Part shown: piece by piece, positions 7,204-15,493 of the stretch
Numbering within the stretch: position 1 is the stretch's first letter
How the letters are laid out: every line of letters starts with the position of its first letter
Assembly: GCA_945861245.1 (NCBI GenBank)
Contig: CAMAUE010000040.1
Span: 1-37,910, forward strand
Direction of reading: 5' to 3'
DNA: 37,910 nucleotides
Source of the DNA: Singulisphaera sp. GP187
GTDB taxonomy: Bacteria; Planctomycetota; Planctomycetia; Gemmatales; Gemmataceae
Position numbers and translations under genes: made by a program
The notes under the pieces: model-generated
Told to the model about the DNA's origin: nothing
What the model saw: the letters and a program-made list of their open reading frames with translations, nothing else
Databases searched by the model: none

Positions 7204-9666
7204 TTACTCCGCGGGCTTGACGCGAAGCAGGATGCGGAGGTAGGTGTCTTGACTGAGGTCACCGGTTAGGCTTAGGCGCGATTGCCTTGGGTCGCCCTTT
7301 GGATAATCGCCTAGCCAAAGTTTGGTCGGCAGCGGATTTCGCACGCTACTGGTAAGCGACTCGGCGTTGCCTGACAAATACTGCACGCGGGCGAACAGGA
7401 TCGCCTCGCGCAACCCGCGATCGGATTTTTTTGCCGCGTGATCCTCGCCAACGCGCCAGCTGAAGTCGAGCGGGCGCAGCAGATGGTTGCGGAAATTATG
7501 AGCCGCGTCAATCTTTTCGTGAAAGAGAATCTGCTTGACGACTGCCGTCGGCGTGTGCGATTTGCGATTTTCGGGGGCCGGGTCTTTGTCCGCATTGCCG
7601 TTGAACCAGTTCCTGACGTCCATGCCCTCGTTGAATTTGATGGCGATGGGAGTGGCCTCGCCGCCGCCGCGGATGCTTTTCAATCCCGAATCGAGCGGGA
7701 AGAATTGGTCGTTGTAGATTAGCCAAACGTCGGAGAGATCGACTCCCATGTTGTTGCCGATCTTGCCCGTGAGTCGCAGGTCTTTCTCGATGTGATAGGT
7801 CAACTCCGCAGTCACTGGCGGCGCGGTGAGCGGTTGCTCCCACGAGGCTGTGAATGCCTTCGTTGTCCAAACCGGGATCGGCACGCCGCTGAGACCGATT
7901 AGGCCTGCCTGTCCTTCGTGAAATTCGTAGGGCCGTTTGAAGAATCCGGACGAACTCGAGCGCCCCATCGCGTCCGGCCCGCCGGTCGGTCGGCCGTACC
8001 ACTGCATCAGGTCGGCGGTACGCGGTATCGGGGCCGCCTGCTCGCCCCAGAACTCCGGGTTTGGCTCGATGCCAATCGTGTAATTTTGAATGCGCGGACT
8101 CAGGATCGTGAAAAACGTTTGACCATAGATCTTATTGTGCAGCGGGTTCTCACTCGTGCGCAGGTCGATATCGACGATGTCAACCTTGTTGATCTTCATA
8201 TCGCGCCCTTTGAGGGCGTAGGCGGCGAAGTAGGCGATGACGCTGATGCCGACCACGACGGTCGGAAACGTGATCCACGTCCACTCCAGACGCTTGAAGA
8301 CGTATTTCAACAGAAAGAAATCGAGCGGTCCGACGACGATGATGTAAAGAATAATGAACAACGCGACCCAGTGGAACGGGATCACGGTAACGTCAAAATT
8401 GTCGAGCACGTTGGTGAGATTGCTGGCGAGGTCGTCGTGCCTGCCTTTGTGATGCTGGCCGAAGCCGCCGCCGTCGAATTCATTAATGTTCGCCGGGGCC
8501 CGCGGGGCGAGCTTTCGCATCATGCTTTGGAGAAATTGGTCACGGCCCCCCCAGACACTGAAGGCGGGATCCTCGATCGAGACAGCCATGTAGGTGATCT
8601 GCCCTAGCCCGTAGCGGACGCGAGTGATCAACGGACGCCGGTCGCTGTTCTCGGTGTCGTCGCGCACGAGCACATCCCATTCGCCCGGCGCGACCCTGCC
8701 GTTGTCGAGCGAAGCGACGGGGATCGGCACTTTGCGTCCGGGGTTCTTCGGATCGAGTCGTTCGAACGGATTTTCCTTGATATCGGCCCAGTTCTCAAAG
8801 GCGGAGAGGCGGATGATCCCGTTCTCCTCGGCTTTGCCAGTCGTGTCGGGCGGGACGACGGGGATCGGTGGATGCCAGCCGACTTCGGATTTCAACAGCG
8901 CGGTGATGATCGACTGCTTCTGCCAACCGATTGGCACGATCAGCCGACCGCCGCGGCGCACCCACTGGGCCAGCGCCTTCAATTTTGTGGCATCGTTGCG
9001 CAATTCGTTGAGGAATCGGTCGTTATCCGTAGTGAGAAGGATCAGATCCACGGAATTGTATCCGAACCAGCGGTCGGGCAGGCGGCGAACGTTGTCCTCG
9101 TATACGACGTTGCGGAGCTTGGTAACATCCCAGTCCTCTTTTTGCTTGCCCCCGCGATTGATCTTCTCCGCAGCCGCGAAGAGATCGGGCAGACGCGAGC
9201 CGAGAACGAGATACAAATGGGCGTCGATCGGCAAAGGCGAAGGTGAGGGTGGATCTTGAAGTCGATAGTCACGTCCATTAGCACGAAGCGTAATTTTCAC
9301 TTCGTCGGAATGCGTGCGATGGCCGATCTTGACGTAAGTAACGTAGCTCCGCGTTTCATTTTCCTTGAGTTTGACGGGTACGCGGAGTTGCGTTTTTACG
9401 TCCTCATTATCGTCGGTTTCAATGAGCAGGTAGGGAGGATTTCCGCTCGAGTCGACGTCAACGCCGTCGGTTCCGCCGAAGACTTCGATGTGGAGCGGAA
9501 CCCAAAGGCCGATCTTGTAGGCCGATTCTTCGTCCTTGCGAATTTGCTGAAAGCCGACGTGGGCTTTGCGGATTTCAGGCGGGAGCCTTTTGGGCGGCTG
9601 AGCGTCGGCGACGGTGGGGATGCTGAACAGCGCCAAAGCGATCCAGGGAGCGAGGGTTGTACGCAT
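7204..9666 (-). CDS. Large secreted/membrane-anchored protein, ABC-exporter associated
   Basis: 820 residues. The N-terminus (1-22) is a signal peptide ending AxA-like at VADAQ. Residues 25-430 form a large periplasmic region with a Rossmann-like section around 195-260 (VDLILLTTDNDRF, then WVRRGGRLIVPIG), resembling the glutamine-amidotransferase-like domains found in GldG/DUF4350-type proteins. Two transmembrane helices follow at about 432-452 and 464-484, joined by a short basic loop; the pattern FIILYIIVVGPLDFFLLK is seen in membrane proteins of many bacteria near ABC-2 systems. The remaining 330 residues are periplasmic. It is upstream of the ABC ATPase on the same strand with 115 bp between, so co-transcription is plausible. 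AGGA lies 9 nt before the ATG. The exact function is unknown. Confidence 0.75.
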   Translation of the reverse strand: MRTTLAPWIALALFSIPTVADAQPPKRLPPEIRKAHVGFQQIRKDEESAYKIGLWVPLHIEVFGGTDGVDVDSSGNPPYLLIETDDNEDVKTQLRVPVKLKENETRSYVTYVKIGHRTHSDEVKITLRANGRDYRLQDPPSPSPLPIDAHLYLVLGSRLPDLFAAAEKINRGGKQKEDWDVTKLRNVVYEDNVRRLPDRWFGYNSVDLILLTTDNDRFLNELRNDATKLKALAQWVRRGGRLIVPIGWQKQSIITALLKSEVGWHPPIPVVPPDTTGKAEENGIIRLSAFENWADIKENPFERLDPKNPGRKVPIPVASLDNGRVAPGEWDVLVRDDTENSDRRPLITRVRYGLGQITYMAVSIEDPAFSVWGGRDQFLQSMMRKLAPRAPANINEFDGGGFGQHHKGRHDDLASNLTNVLDNFDVTVIPFHWVALFIILYIIVVGPLDFFLLKYVFKRLEWTWITFPTVVVGISVIAYFAAYALKGRDMKINKVDIVDIDLRTSENPLHNKIYGQTFFTILSPRIQNYTIGIEPNPEFWGEQAAPIPRTADLMQWYGRPTGGPDAMGRSSSSGFFKRPYEFHEGQAGLIGLSGVPIPVWTTKAFTASWEQPLTAPPVTAELTYHIEKDLRLTGKIGNNMGVDLSDVWLIYNDQFFPLDSGLKSIRGGGEATPIAIKFNEGMDVRNWFNGNADKDPAPENRKSHTPTAVVKQILFHEKIDAAHNFRNHLLRPLDFSWRVGEDHAAKKSDRGLREAILFARVQYLSGNAESLTSSVRNPLPTKLWLGDYPKGDPRQSRLSLTGDLSQDTYLRILLRVKPAE

Positions 9667-9701
9667 GAGCCATCGTCCTGTCGTTAGAGGGGGCCTGTTT
9701 T

Positions 9702-9753
9702 CCGCTTGCGGCTTAGCGCTCGCACGGGATCATCTGAGCGCTAAGCCGCAAGC
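9702..9753. repeat. Nested inverted repeat A2
   Basis: A family A element: TCCGCTTGCGGCTTAGCGCT on the left and its reverse complement on the right, ending CCGCAAGC. It lies between mazG-like and the 820-residue protein gene, 13 nt beyond the mazG-like stop codon. Confidence 0.92.
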
Positions 9754-9766
9754 AGCAAAGTAAATC

Positions 9767-10078
9767 TTACGGTTTCTCCGCCACGGAGCACACACAGGGA
9801 CTGCGTCGGCAACTGGGGCAGCCGATGCCGTACTTTTCCGCCATTGCCTTTTCGAGATCGACGCCTTTGATATTGGCAAGCGTCGCCAACCAGGCAAGCA
9901 CGTCAGCGAATTCATGCGCGGTTTCGGTCGGCGTGCCGCTGCGCAATGCCGTCGCCAATTCGCCGACCTCTTGCATGAACCACATGAACGTTCCTTCGGC
10001 TCCGCGTGCTGCGTCCTTGGCGCCGAACGTTTCGCGGATCATCGTTTGCAGCTCGGAGAGTGTCATCAATTTGTCCAT
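9767..10078 (-). CDS. MazG-type nucleotide pyrophosphohydrolase with C-terminal Cys cluster
   Basis: 103 residues. The all-alpha NTP pyrophosphohydrolase (MazG) metal-binding motif EXXE...EXXD is seen as EVGE (37-40) and EFAD (56-59), followed by the helix VLAWLATLANIKGVDLEKAM typical of the family. Such enzymes hydrolyse NTPs or dNTPs to NMP and pyrophosphate, for housecleaning. The C-terminus carries four cysteines (C87, C90, C95, C97) in CPSC-x4-CVC, a likely zinc or metal site that is not part of the minimal fold. The ATG is directly preceded by repeat B1, with no Shine-Dalgarno; a Met at residue 5 lacks one as well. Confidence 0.85.
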   Translation of the reverse strand: MDKLMTLSELQTMIRETFGAKDAARGAEGTFMWFMQEVGELATALRSGTPTETAHEFADVLAWLATLANIKGVDLEKAMAEKYGIGCPSCRRSPCVCSVAEKP

Positions 10079-10150
10079 GTTTAGCCGCTCGTCTCTGGCG
10101 AGCGCGACCTGCGTGTTCTATTCGCGCTCGCCAAAGGCGAGCGGCTAAAC
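10079..10150. repeat. Nested inverted repeat B1
   Basis: The ends GTTTAGCCGCT and AGCGGCTAAAC are perfect reverse complements. Each arm contains its own small hairpin, the right one being GCTCGCC-AAA-GGCGAGC. The element fills 72 of the 79 nt between the TPR gene stop and the mazG-like ATG. Confidence 0.95.
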
Positions 10151-10157
10151 GAATAAT

Positions 10158-12800
10158 TTAACGCCCCAGCAGCTTGCGCCAGCGTGCCGCGTCGGCGTTT
10201 TTATTCTGAGCCGTCAACGCATCAAGCAGCACGCTTTGGACTGCGCCATCGGTCACATCCACTTCGAGCGCTAGGCGAGCATATTTCTCCGCCTCGGCAT
10301 GATTTCCCTTATCACCATAATGCTGCGCCAGCAGTTTGCGTGCCTCGAAGTCGTCGGGATCGATGCGTGCGACTTCCTCAAAGATTTCCAAAAGCTTCTC
10401 TTTCTGTTCGGTCTGCACGTAGATCTTGGCAAGCGCTTTGATCCAGTTCGGGTCATGCGGATCGATTTTCCGCGCTCGCTCCGCCGTGCGTGCCGCCTGA
10501 GTGAATTTCTTGCCCGCGACCTGGATTTTCGCAAGGAGTGCAAGCGGCTTGGTGTCCTTGAGTTCGTCATTGTTGACGGAATCGAGCAACTGATAGGCGA
10601 TATCGCTGCTGCCTTCGTCCATGAGAAGTTTCGCCTTGACGACGACGGCCTCGACGTGCCTGGGTTGCTTTCGCAATACCTTGTCAGCCAATTCCTTCGC
10701 GTCGCGCTTTTTGCCGATCTGGTAGTTCTTGTCGGCCAGCTGGGCGGCGATGTCGAGATCGTCCGGGTTCTTTTCATGGGCGTCGCGCAGCTGGCGTAGC
10801 GTCAACTCTTTCCTCGCCGCACCACCTGGCAGGTCCTTGACCTTGTCCTTCAGAAAATCGAGATAGCCTTTCTCGAACTTCTCCTTGGTGACGCCGACCG
10901 CTTTCTCGAGCGCCGGCCCGGTGTCGAGTCCGTCGGCGAAGGCCGCGAGCATCTTGCCTACTGATTTCTCGCCGTGCGTTTTCGTCAAGTATTCAACATA
11001 CATCAAACTCTGCAAATACGCCTGCTGCCATTGCAACGGCGAACGCGGACGGATGAAGCCGAGCAGAATGTTATCCAGGTTCAGCAAATCGTCGGTCCGC
11101 ACCTTGTCGGCGAGCAAGCCATGCCAGCTGGGTGGAATGTTCGGGCCTTCATAACGCACGGCCAGGCCTTCGGTCAGCCAGTGCGGCACCTTCGATTGCG
11201 TTTGCTCCAAATTGAACACATGGACGATTTCGTGGCGAAGCACGCGGTTCCAGTTGAACGGCTTCGCAATCACTTTCGACGTGTCTTTCGGCGACACCAT
11301 CGCAACGAGCGGCCCGGTGCAGGCGCCAATCGTGTGCAAGTCGGGAACCGCGACGACTCGCCCCGAGAACATCTCGTGGCGGTTGAATATTTGGATCTGA
11401 AACGGCCCCTTCGGACTGTAATCGAACTGTTTCGCCAGCTCCTTGTATATGTCTTCGAGATAGACCGCCATAACGTTCGCCAAAATCTCGTCATTTTTTT
11501 CGTCGTAGCGAATAATGAAGTGCTCCGTCTTGATGGTCTGATAACGGAAGAGGTGCTTGAGCACCTTCAGCGAGTTATCGACCCGCACGTTAAACGGGTC
11601 GGCCTTGGCGGCTTCTTGCAGCACTTCCTCGGCTTCGATTTCCTTGGCCATGCGCATGTACAGCATGCCCAGCCCGACCTGAGCGTCGGCGAATTTGGGC
11701 TGAATCTTGATCGCGAGGCGATAGTATTTCTCCGCTTCATTCTGCAACTTGCGCTGATCGAGCAAAGAACCGAGATCGGTGTAGAACGTGTAACACGCAG
11801 GGTTGTTCTTTTTGGCCAGCGTGACGAGGGCGTCGAAATCGTCTTTCTTGCCCTGGGCGAATCGGCAGGCGGCCTCGCGCGCCAGGGCGGCCTCATCGCG
11901 CGGATTGACTTTGCGCGCGATGTTGATCGCCTTGAGCACGGCATCGAATTCGCCTGTGAAAAGATGAACGTCTGCCAGCAAACACAAGGCCGGCACATAC
12001 GACGGATTCGCTCGCAGGGCCTGCTCGGCATAGCGCTCGGCGTCTTTGAACTCGAAGTGGCTGGCCGCCATTTGGCCCTTGCAAACGAGCACTTCGGGCG
12101 CACGCGGATTGATCGTCAACGCGCGTTCAAACGCCCTGAACGCCGCCGGCTTGTTGTGTTTCTCCATGAACACACGGCCTGCCTCATAAGCGGCTTGCCA
12201 GTACAGCTTGTCTTGCTTCTCCGCGTCACCAAAGAAATTGGAGATGATCTCCGAATACTGATCGGCGAGGTGATGGTAGCGTGCCCGCTCCAACCCCGCG
12301 AGTCCGACGAGGCGCAGATGCTCGGGGTCATTAATCGCCTTCATGTTGCCGGCGCGGACGAACCAAAGAAACTCTTCGTCGGCTTTTTTGAAATCGCCAC
12401 GATCGCGGAAGCATTGGCCAAGCACCCAGCGGGCGAGATAGGAATCCTTCGATAGGTCCAGCGCAACTTTCGCGGATTTCTCGGCTTCGTCGAGTCGGCC
12501 ACGCAAGTAGTGCAACTCCGCCAGGCGAGCGTTCAGTTCGACATCCTTCGGCAACTCCTTCAACAGTGCTTCGATGACGCTCTGAGCCTTGTCGTAGGCG
12601 CCCTGGCTTTCCAGCGCCCGGCTCAAACCGAGCGTCGCGGCGTAGCGCGTCTTGGCGTTCTTGACGAGGTCTTCATAGATTTCACGGGCCTCGGCGTAGT
12701 TGCCTTCTTGCAATTCACGACGCCCGTCGGCGAGCGTACCACCGGCGTGCGCGACGGAGCCGACGACAAATAGTAGAATGACAGCTATGGCGTGTTTCAT
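10158..12800 (-). CDS. Secreted TPR protein with gluzincin (peptidase MA) domain
   Basis: 880 residues. A signal peptide (1-19, ending VAHA) is followed by many tetratricopeptide repeats from about 25 to 415, then a metalloprotease-like domain at about 420-650, then more TPRs to the C-terminus. The zinc motif HEIVH is at 523-527 and the third ligand is likely E545 in LTEGLA, 18 residues on, as in gluzincins of the peptidase MA clan. Expected location is the periplasm or cell surface. TPR-flanked MA-like domains are common in planctomycetes and their substrates are unknown. GAGG lies 7 nt before the ATG. It is the most upstream gene of the minus-strand run and is divergent from fabI. Confidence 0.85.
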   Translation of the reverse strand: MKHAIAVILLFVVGSVAHAGGTLADGRRELQEGNYAEAREIYEDLVKNAKTRYAATLGLSRALESQGAYDKAQSVIEALLKELPKDVELNARLAELHYLRGRLDEAEKSAKVALDLSKDSYLARWVLGQCFRDRGDFKKADEEFLWFVRAGNMKAINDPEHLRLVGLAGLERARYHHLADQYSEIISNFFGDAEKQDKLYWQAAYEAGRVFMEKHNKPAAFRAFERALTINPRAPEVLVCKGQMAASHFEFKDAERYAEQALRANPSYVPALCLLADVHLFTGEFDAVLKAINIARKVNPRDEAALAREAACRFAQGKKDDFDALVTLAKKNNPACYTFYTDLGSLLDQRKLQNEAEKYYRLAIKIQPKFADAQVGLGMLYMRMAKEIEAEEVLQEAAKADPFNVRVDNSLKVLKHLFRYQTIKTEHFIIRYDEKNDEILANVMAVYLEDIYKELAKQFDYSPKGPFQIQIFNRHEMFSGRVVAVPDLHTIGACTGPLVAMVSPKDTSKVIAKPFNWNRVLRHEIVHVFNLEQTQSKVPHWLTEGLAVRYEGPNIPPSWHGLLADKVRTDDLLNLDNILLGFIRPRSPLQWQQAYLQSLMYVEYLTKTHGEKSVGKMLAAFADGLDTGPALEKAVGVTKEKFEKGYLDFLKDKVKDLPGGAARKELTLRQLRDAHEKNPDDLDIAAQLADKNYQIGKKRDAKELADKVLRKQPRHVEAVVVKAKLLMDEGSSDIAYQLLDSVNNDELKDTKPLALLAKIQVAGKKFTQAARTAERARKIDPHDPNWIKALAKIYVQTEQKEKLLEIFEEVARIDPDDFEARKLLAQHYGDKGNHAEAEKYARLALEVDVTDGAVQSVLLDALTAQNKNADAARWRKLLGR

Positions 12801-12831
12801 TGATTAGCCTCGGTTAGCCCCGCAGTACCTC

Positions 12832-12909
12832 GGCGAGCCTAGCCGCGTGAGCGGCAGGTTGAACACGCGAATGCCGATTCAACCTGCCGCTTACGCGGCT
12901 AGGCTCGCC
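12832..12909. repeat. Nested inverted repeat G
   Basis: Arms 12832-12863 and 12878-12909 are 32 nt long. Each arm includes its own hairpin: GCCGC-GTGA-GCGGC on the left and GCCGC-TTAC-GCGGC on the right. This is the only copy seen here; it lies in the divergent promoter region between the TPR gene and fabI. Confidence 0.9.
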
Positions 12910-13053
12910 ATCACTATTACCGCGTCGAGCTATCATCTACCTTAGCCATCTCACGGGCGAAACGCAAGAATCGGCTCGCTTCCCTTGCCCGAATTTTCCG
13001 CTTTCGCTAGATCATTCGCTGGAAGACGAATTCCATTTAACTGCGAGACGAAC

Positions 13054-13947
13054 ATGATTCCAATCGATTTACGTGGCAAGGTAGCGTTGGTGACCGGCGT
13101 GGGCGACGACCGCGGGTTCGCCTGGCATATCAGCAAGGCGCTCGCTGCAGCCGGGGCACGACTCGTATTCGCCAGCCATCCCCGTCTCGTCAATATCGTC
13201 GCCAATATCCTCGAGCGCGATCTCGACCGCGAGTCACGCCTCCTGCCGTTCGGCGCGGGCGAACTCAAGGTCGAAAAGGTGCTGCCCTGCGATGTCGCCT
13301 TCGACAGCATGGCTGACGTTGACGAAAAGACGCTCAACGACAAACGCTACACCAAGCATGGCGACTATACGATCCAGGGCCTGGCGAACACCATGACGAA
13401 GGAGTTCGGCGCCGTCGATATCCTGATTCACGCCGTCGCCTTCAGCCCCGAAATCAAGAACAAGATGGTAGACACCTCGCGCAAAGCCTACCTCACGGCA
13501 CTGAGCATCAGCGCCTTCTCCTTGACTGCATTGCTCAAGGCGTTGCAACCGCTCATGGAAAACCGCCCCGAAGGCGCCTCGGCTGTCGCGCTCAGCTATC
13601 TGGGCGGCGATCGCGTCGTGCCCCATTATGGTGGCGGTATGTCCACGGCCAAGGCGGCCTTGCAGATCGACGCCAAGCAACTCGCCAGCAACCTCGGCCC
13701 GAAGAATATCCGCGTCAATATCATCTCCGCCGGCCCCTATGCGTCACGAGCGGCCTCGGCGATCGGCGACATCGACGAAATGGTCAACCACGCCGCCGCC
13801 TGTTCCCCCCTGCCCCGCGCGATCACGGCGCAAGAAGTGGGCAACACCACGGCGTTCTTGTGCAGCCCGCTCGCGTCGGCGATCACGGGCCACGTGCTCT
13901 ACGTCGATTGTGGGTACAACGTCATGGGCGTCTTCCCGAAGGTTTAA
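13054..13947 (+). CDS. fabI: Enoyl-ACP reductase, plant/chlamydial type
   Basis: 297 residues. It reduces enoyl-ACP with NAD(P)H in the last step of each fatty-acid elongation cycle. Cofactor loop TGVGDDRGFAWHISKAL is at 14-30. The catalytic pair is Y192 and K200 in HYGGGMSTAK, with a second Tyr at Y182. Eight residues from Tyr to Lys, and an extended segment at 84-112 (containing KRYTKHGDYTIQ), match chloroplast and chlamydial ENR rather than E. coli FabI, where the spacing is seven. C-terminal SPLASAITGHVLYVD is characteristic. I chose the start at MIPIDLRGK because the upstream 23 codons lack family similarity. It is followed after 3 nt by repeat C1, which could act as a terminator. Confidence 0.93.
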   Translation: MIPIDLRGKVALVTGVGDDRGFAWHISKALAAAGARLVFASHPRLVNIVANILERDLDRESRLLPFGAGELKVEKVLPCDVAFDSMADVDEKTLNDKRYTKHGDYTIQGLANTMTKEFGAVDILIHAVAFSPEIKNKMVDTSRKAYLTALSISAFSLTALLKALQPLMENRPEGASAVALSYLGGDRVVPHYGGGMSTAKAALQIDAKQLASNLGPKNIRVNIISAGPYASRAASAIGDIDEMVNHAAACSPLPRAITAQEVGNTTAFLCSPLASAITGHVLYVDCGYNVMGVFPKV

Positions 13948-13950
13948 GGC

Positions 13951-14031
13951 AAGCCCAACGGTGAGGTACTCCGAACCGTTGGGATCGCATTTATCATCCC
14001 AGAGGTTCGGCGTACCTCACCTCTGGGCTTT
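13951..14031. repeat. Nested inverted repeat C1 (double hairpin)
   Basis: Two facing hairpins. The left has stem CCCAACGGT/ACCGTTGGG around GAGGTACTCCGA; the right has stem CCCAGAGGT/ACCTCTGGG around the complementary loop. It starts 3 nt after the fabI stop codon and ends in a short T run, so a role in termination is possible. Confidence 0.95.
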
Positions 14032-14062
14032 TCTTGCTATACGTGAACAACGGATGCAGATA

Positions 14063-15118
14063 ATGCCAAAAGCCCGCGTAATGATCCTGTACAATCAGCC
14101 GGTGCTGCCGCTCGATCATGTCGATGCGGAGTCGGAGCATTCGGTCATTGCGATTGCCGAGGAACTGAAGAAAATCCTCGTCGCTGCCGCCTACGACGTC
14201 GAAATGTTTGGCCTCGGCGCCGACCCGACGGTTCTCTGGCGCGAACTGCAGTCATGGCAGCCGGACGTTGTCTTTAATCTCTTTGAAGGCAACCTGCACA
14301 ACCCCGAAACGGAGTCGTATGTCGCCGGTTTGCTGGAATGGTACGGCGTGCCCTACACCGGGTCGCCATTCGCCACGCTGACGTTGGCGCGGATCAAACA
14401 CACGGCAAAACAGTTATTGAAAGGTGCCGGCATAGCGACGGCGGATTTTTTCGTCGTCGATGCGCTGCCCGTACCCAATTCGCCTCTCGATTTCCCCGTC
14501 ATCGTCAAGCCGGCAAAACAGGACGCCAGCGTTGGCGTCGATCAGAGCAGCGTCTGCACGAATCAGCAGCAGCTCAGCGATCGCGTCGAGTTCATCTTGG
14601 CCACCTACGGAGCGCCCGTAATTGTCGAGGAATACATCGCCGGACGCGAGTTCAATTTGGCAGTCATCAGCCTGCCGGAAGTGCAAGCAATGCCGCCGTC
14701 GGAGATATTGTTCCGCGAAGAAAAGCCCGGCATGTGGGGGATTCTGACCTACGATTCCAAGTGGAACCCAGGCACTGCCGACTACGAAACCGAGCAACCG
14801 ACGTTCCCCGCCGATGTGCCCAAGCCGACGGCTAAGCGTTTGATGCGTTTGGCGGAGAAGGTGTTTCGAGTCATGGGTTGCCGAGATTATGCCCGCATCG
14901 ATTTCCGCATGAACGCCGCGGGCAAAGCCTACGTGCTTGAGGTCAACCCGAATCCCGAAATCAGCGGCGACGCCTGCTTCGCACGCTGCCTGCACACGGG
15001 CAAAATCACCCACGACGAATTCATCGTGCGCATCGTCGAGCAAGCGCGGGGCCGAAAGAACACGCCGATCCCAACCTTCGATCCCGCGCGAACTCGCACG
15101 CTCAACGCCTCCGTTTAG
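14063..15118 (+). CDS. D-alanine-D-alanine ligase-like ATP-grasp protein
   Basis: 351 residues. The N-terminal third begins with ARVMILYNQPV and includes VVFNLFEG, as in Ddl enzymes. The central ATP-grasp region includes DFPVIVKPAKQDASVGV and VEEYIAGREF; the C-terminal metal site is RIDFRM and LEVNPNPEIS, corresponding to the usual EVNTLPG motif but with PNP in place of the TLPG sequence. It likely ligates amino acids in an ATP-dependent reaction; whether it makes D-Ala-D-Ala for peptidoglycan is unproven, and planctomycetes often have several such paralogues. The start at 14063 keeps a GGA about 8 nt upstream; an ATG at 14054 in the same frame is an alternative. Confidence 0.85.
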   Translation: MPKARVMILYNQPVLPLDHVDAESEHSVIAIAEELKKILVAAAYDVEMFGLGADPTVLWRELQSWQPDVVFNLFEGNLHNPETESYVAGLLEWYGVPYTGSPFATLTLARIKHTAKQLLKGAGIATADFFVVDALPVPNSPLDFPVIVKPAKQDASVGVDQSSVCTNQQQLSDRVEFILATYGAPVIVEEYIAGREFNLAVISLPEVQAMPPSEILFREEKPGMWGILTYDSKWNPGTADYETEQPTFPADVPKPTAKRLMRLAEKVFRVMGCRDYARIDFRMNAAGKAYVLEVNPNPEISGDACFARCLHTGKITHDEFIVRIVEQARGRKNTPIPTFDPARTRTLNASV

Positions 15119-15195
15119 CCGCAATACCTTTGGGTACACGACAGCACTTGCAGGCATTTAACCACGAAACACATGGCGTGGTCAAGCCGCAATCC

Positions 15196-15294
15196 AATAC
15201 GAATCACGAAAACACGAAAGCATGAAATCACGAAAAAAAACTTTAGTGTTCCTCTTTCGTGTTTTCATGCTTTCGTGTTTTCGTGATTCGTATT
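15196..15294. repeat. Long inverted repeat, family H (first)
   Basis: Arms 15196-15236 and 15254-15294 are about 41 nt each and nearly exact reverse complements. They consist of short related units such as CACGAAAACACGAAAGCATG. The 17-nt loop includes a run of A. Confidence 0.9.
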
Positions 15295-15348
15295 TTGAAT
15301 CTTCTCAAATTGAATTTGCGCTGCTCGCAAAGATTTTGGAGGTAGGTG

Positions 15349-15430
15349 ACACGAAATACACGAAAAAGAGGTAAGAGAAGGCATTCCCTAATTTCCAGGT
15401 ATTTTTCGTGTTATTCGTGTGTTTCGTGGT
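15349..15430. repeat. Long inverted repeat, family H (second)
   Basis: The left arm ACACGAAATACACGAAAAA (15349-15367) faces the right arm 15402-15430, which reads TTTTTCGTGTTATTCGTGTG and then TTTCGTGG. It is related to, but not identical with, the first H element 54 nt upstream. Confidence 0.75.
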
Positions 15431-15493
15431 CAATGCATTTGATATGCAAGCGTTGTCGTGCACACCGAACCACTCGATGTTTGCCAGGTCTCC

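Larger units (their letters stand above)
15119..15493. other. Repeat-rich convergent gap
   Basis: 375 bp between the convergent ATP-grasp and phosphatase genes contain no gene. It holds two inverted repeats of family H (15196-15294 and 15349-15430) and a short related piece at about 15160-15185 (ACCACGAAACACATGGCGTGG). Confidence 0.8.

Noticed and set aside
10974-12455. 493-codon open frame on the plus strand
   Set aside because: It lies exactly antisense to the TPR/gluzincin gene, has no family features and no ribosome site; long antisense frames are expected in GC-rich genes.
13951-14031. All nested repeats as simple intrinsic terminators
   Set aside because: Family C placement fits termination, but B4, G and A3 lie between divergent start codons, and most copies lack a T run.
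15196-15430. Insertion-sequence ends
   Set aside because: No transposase frame lies between the arms, and the spacers are far too short.
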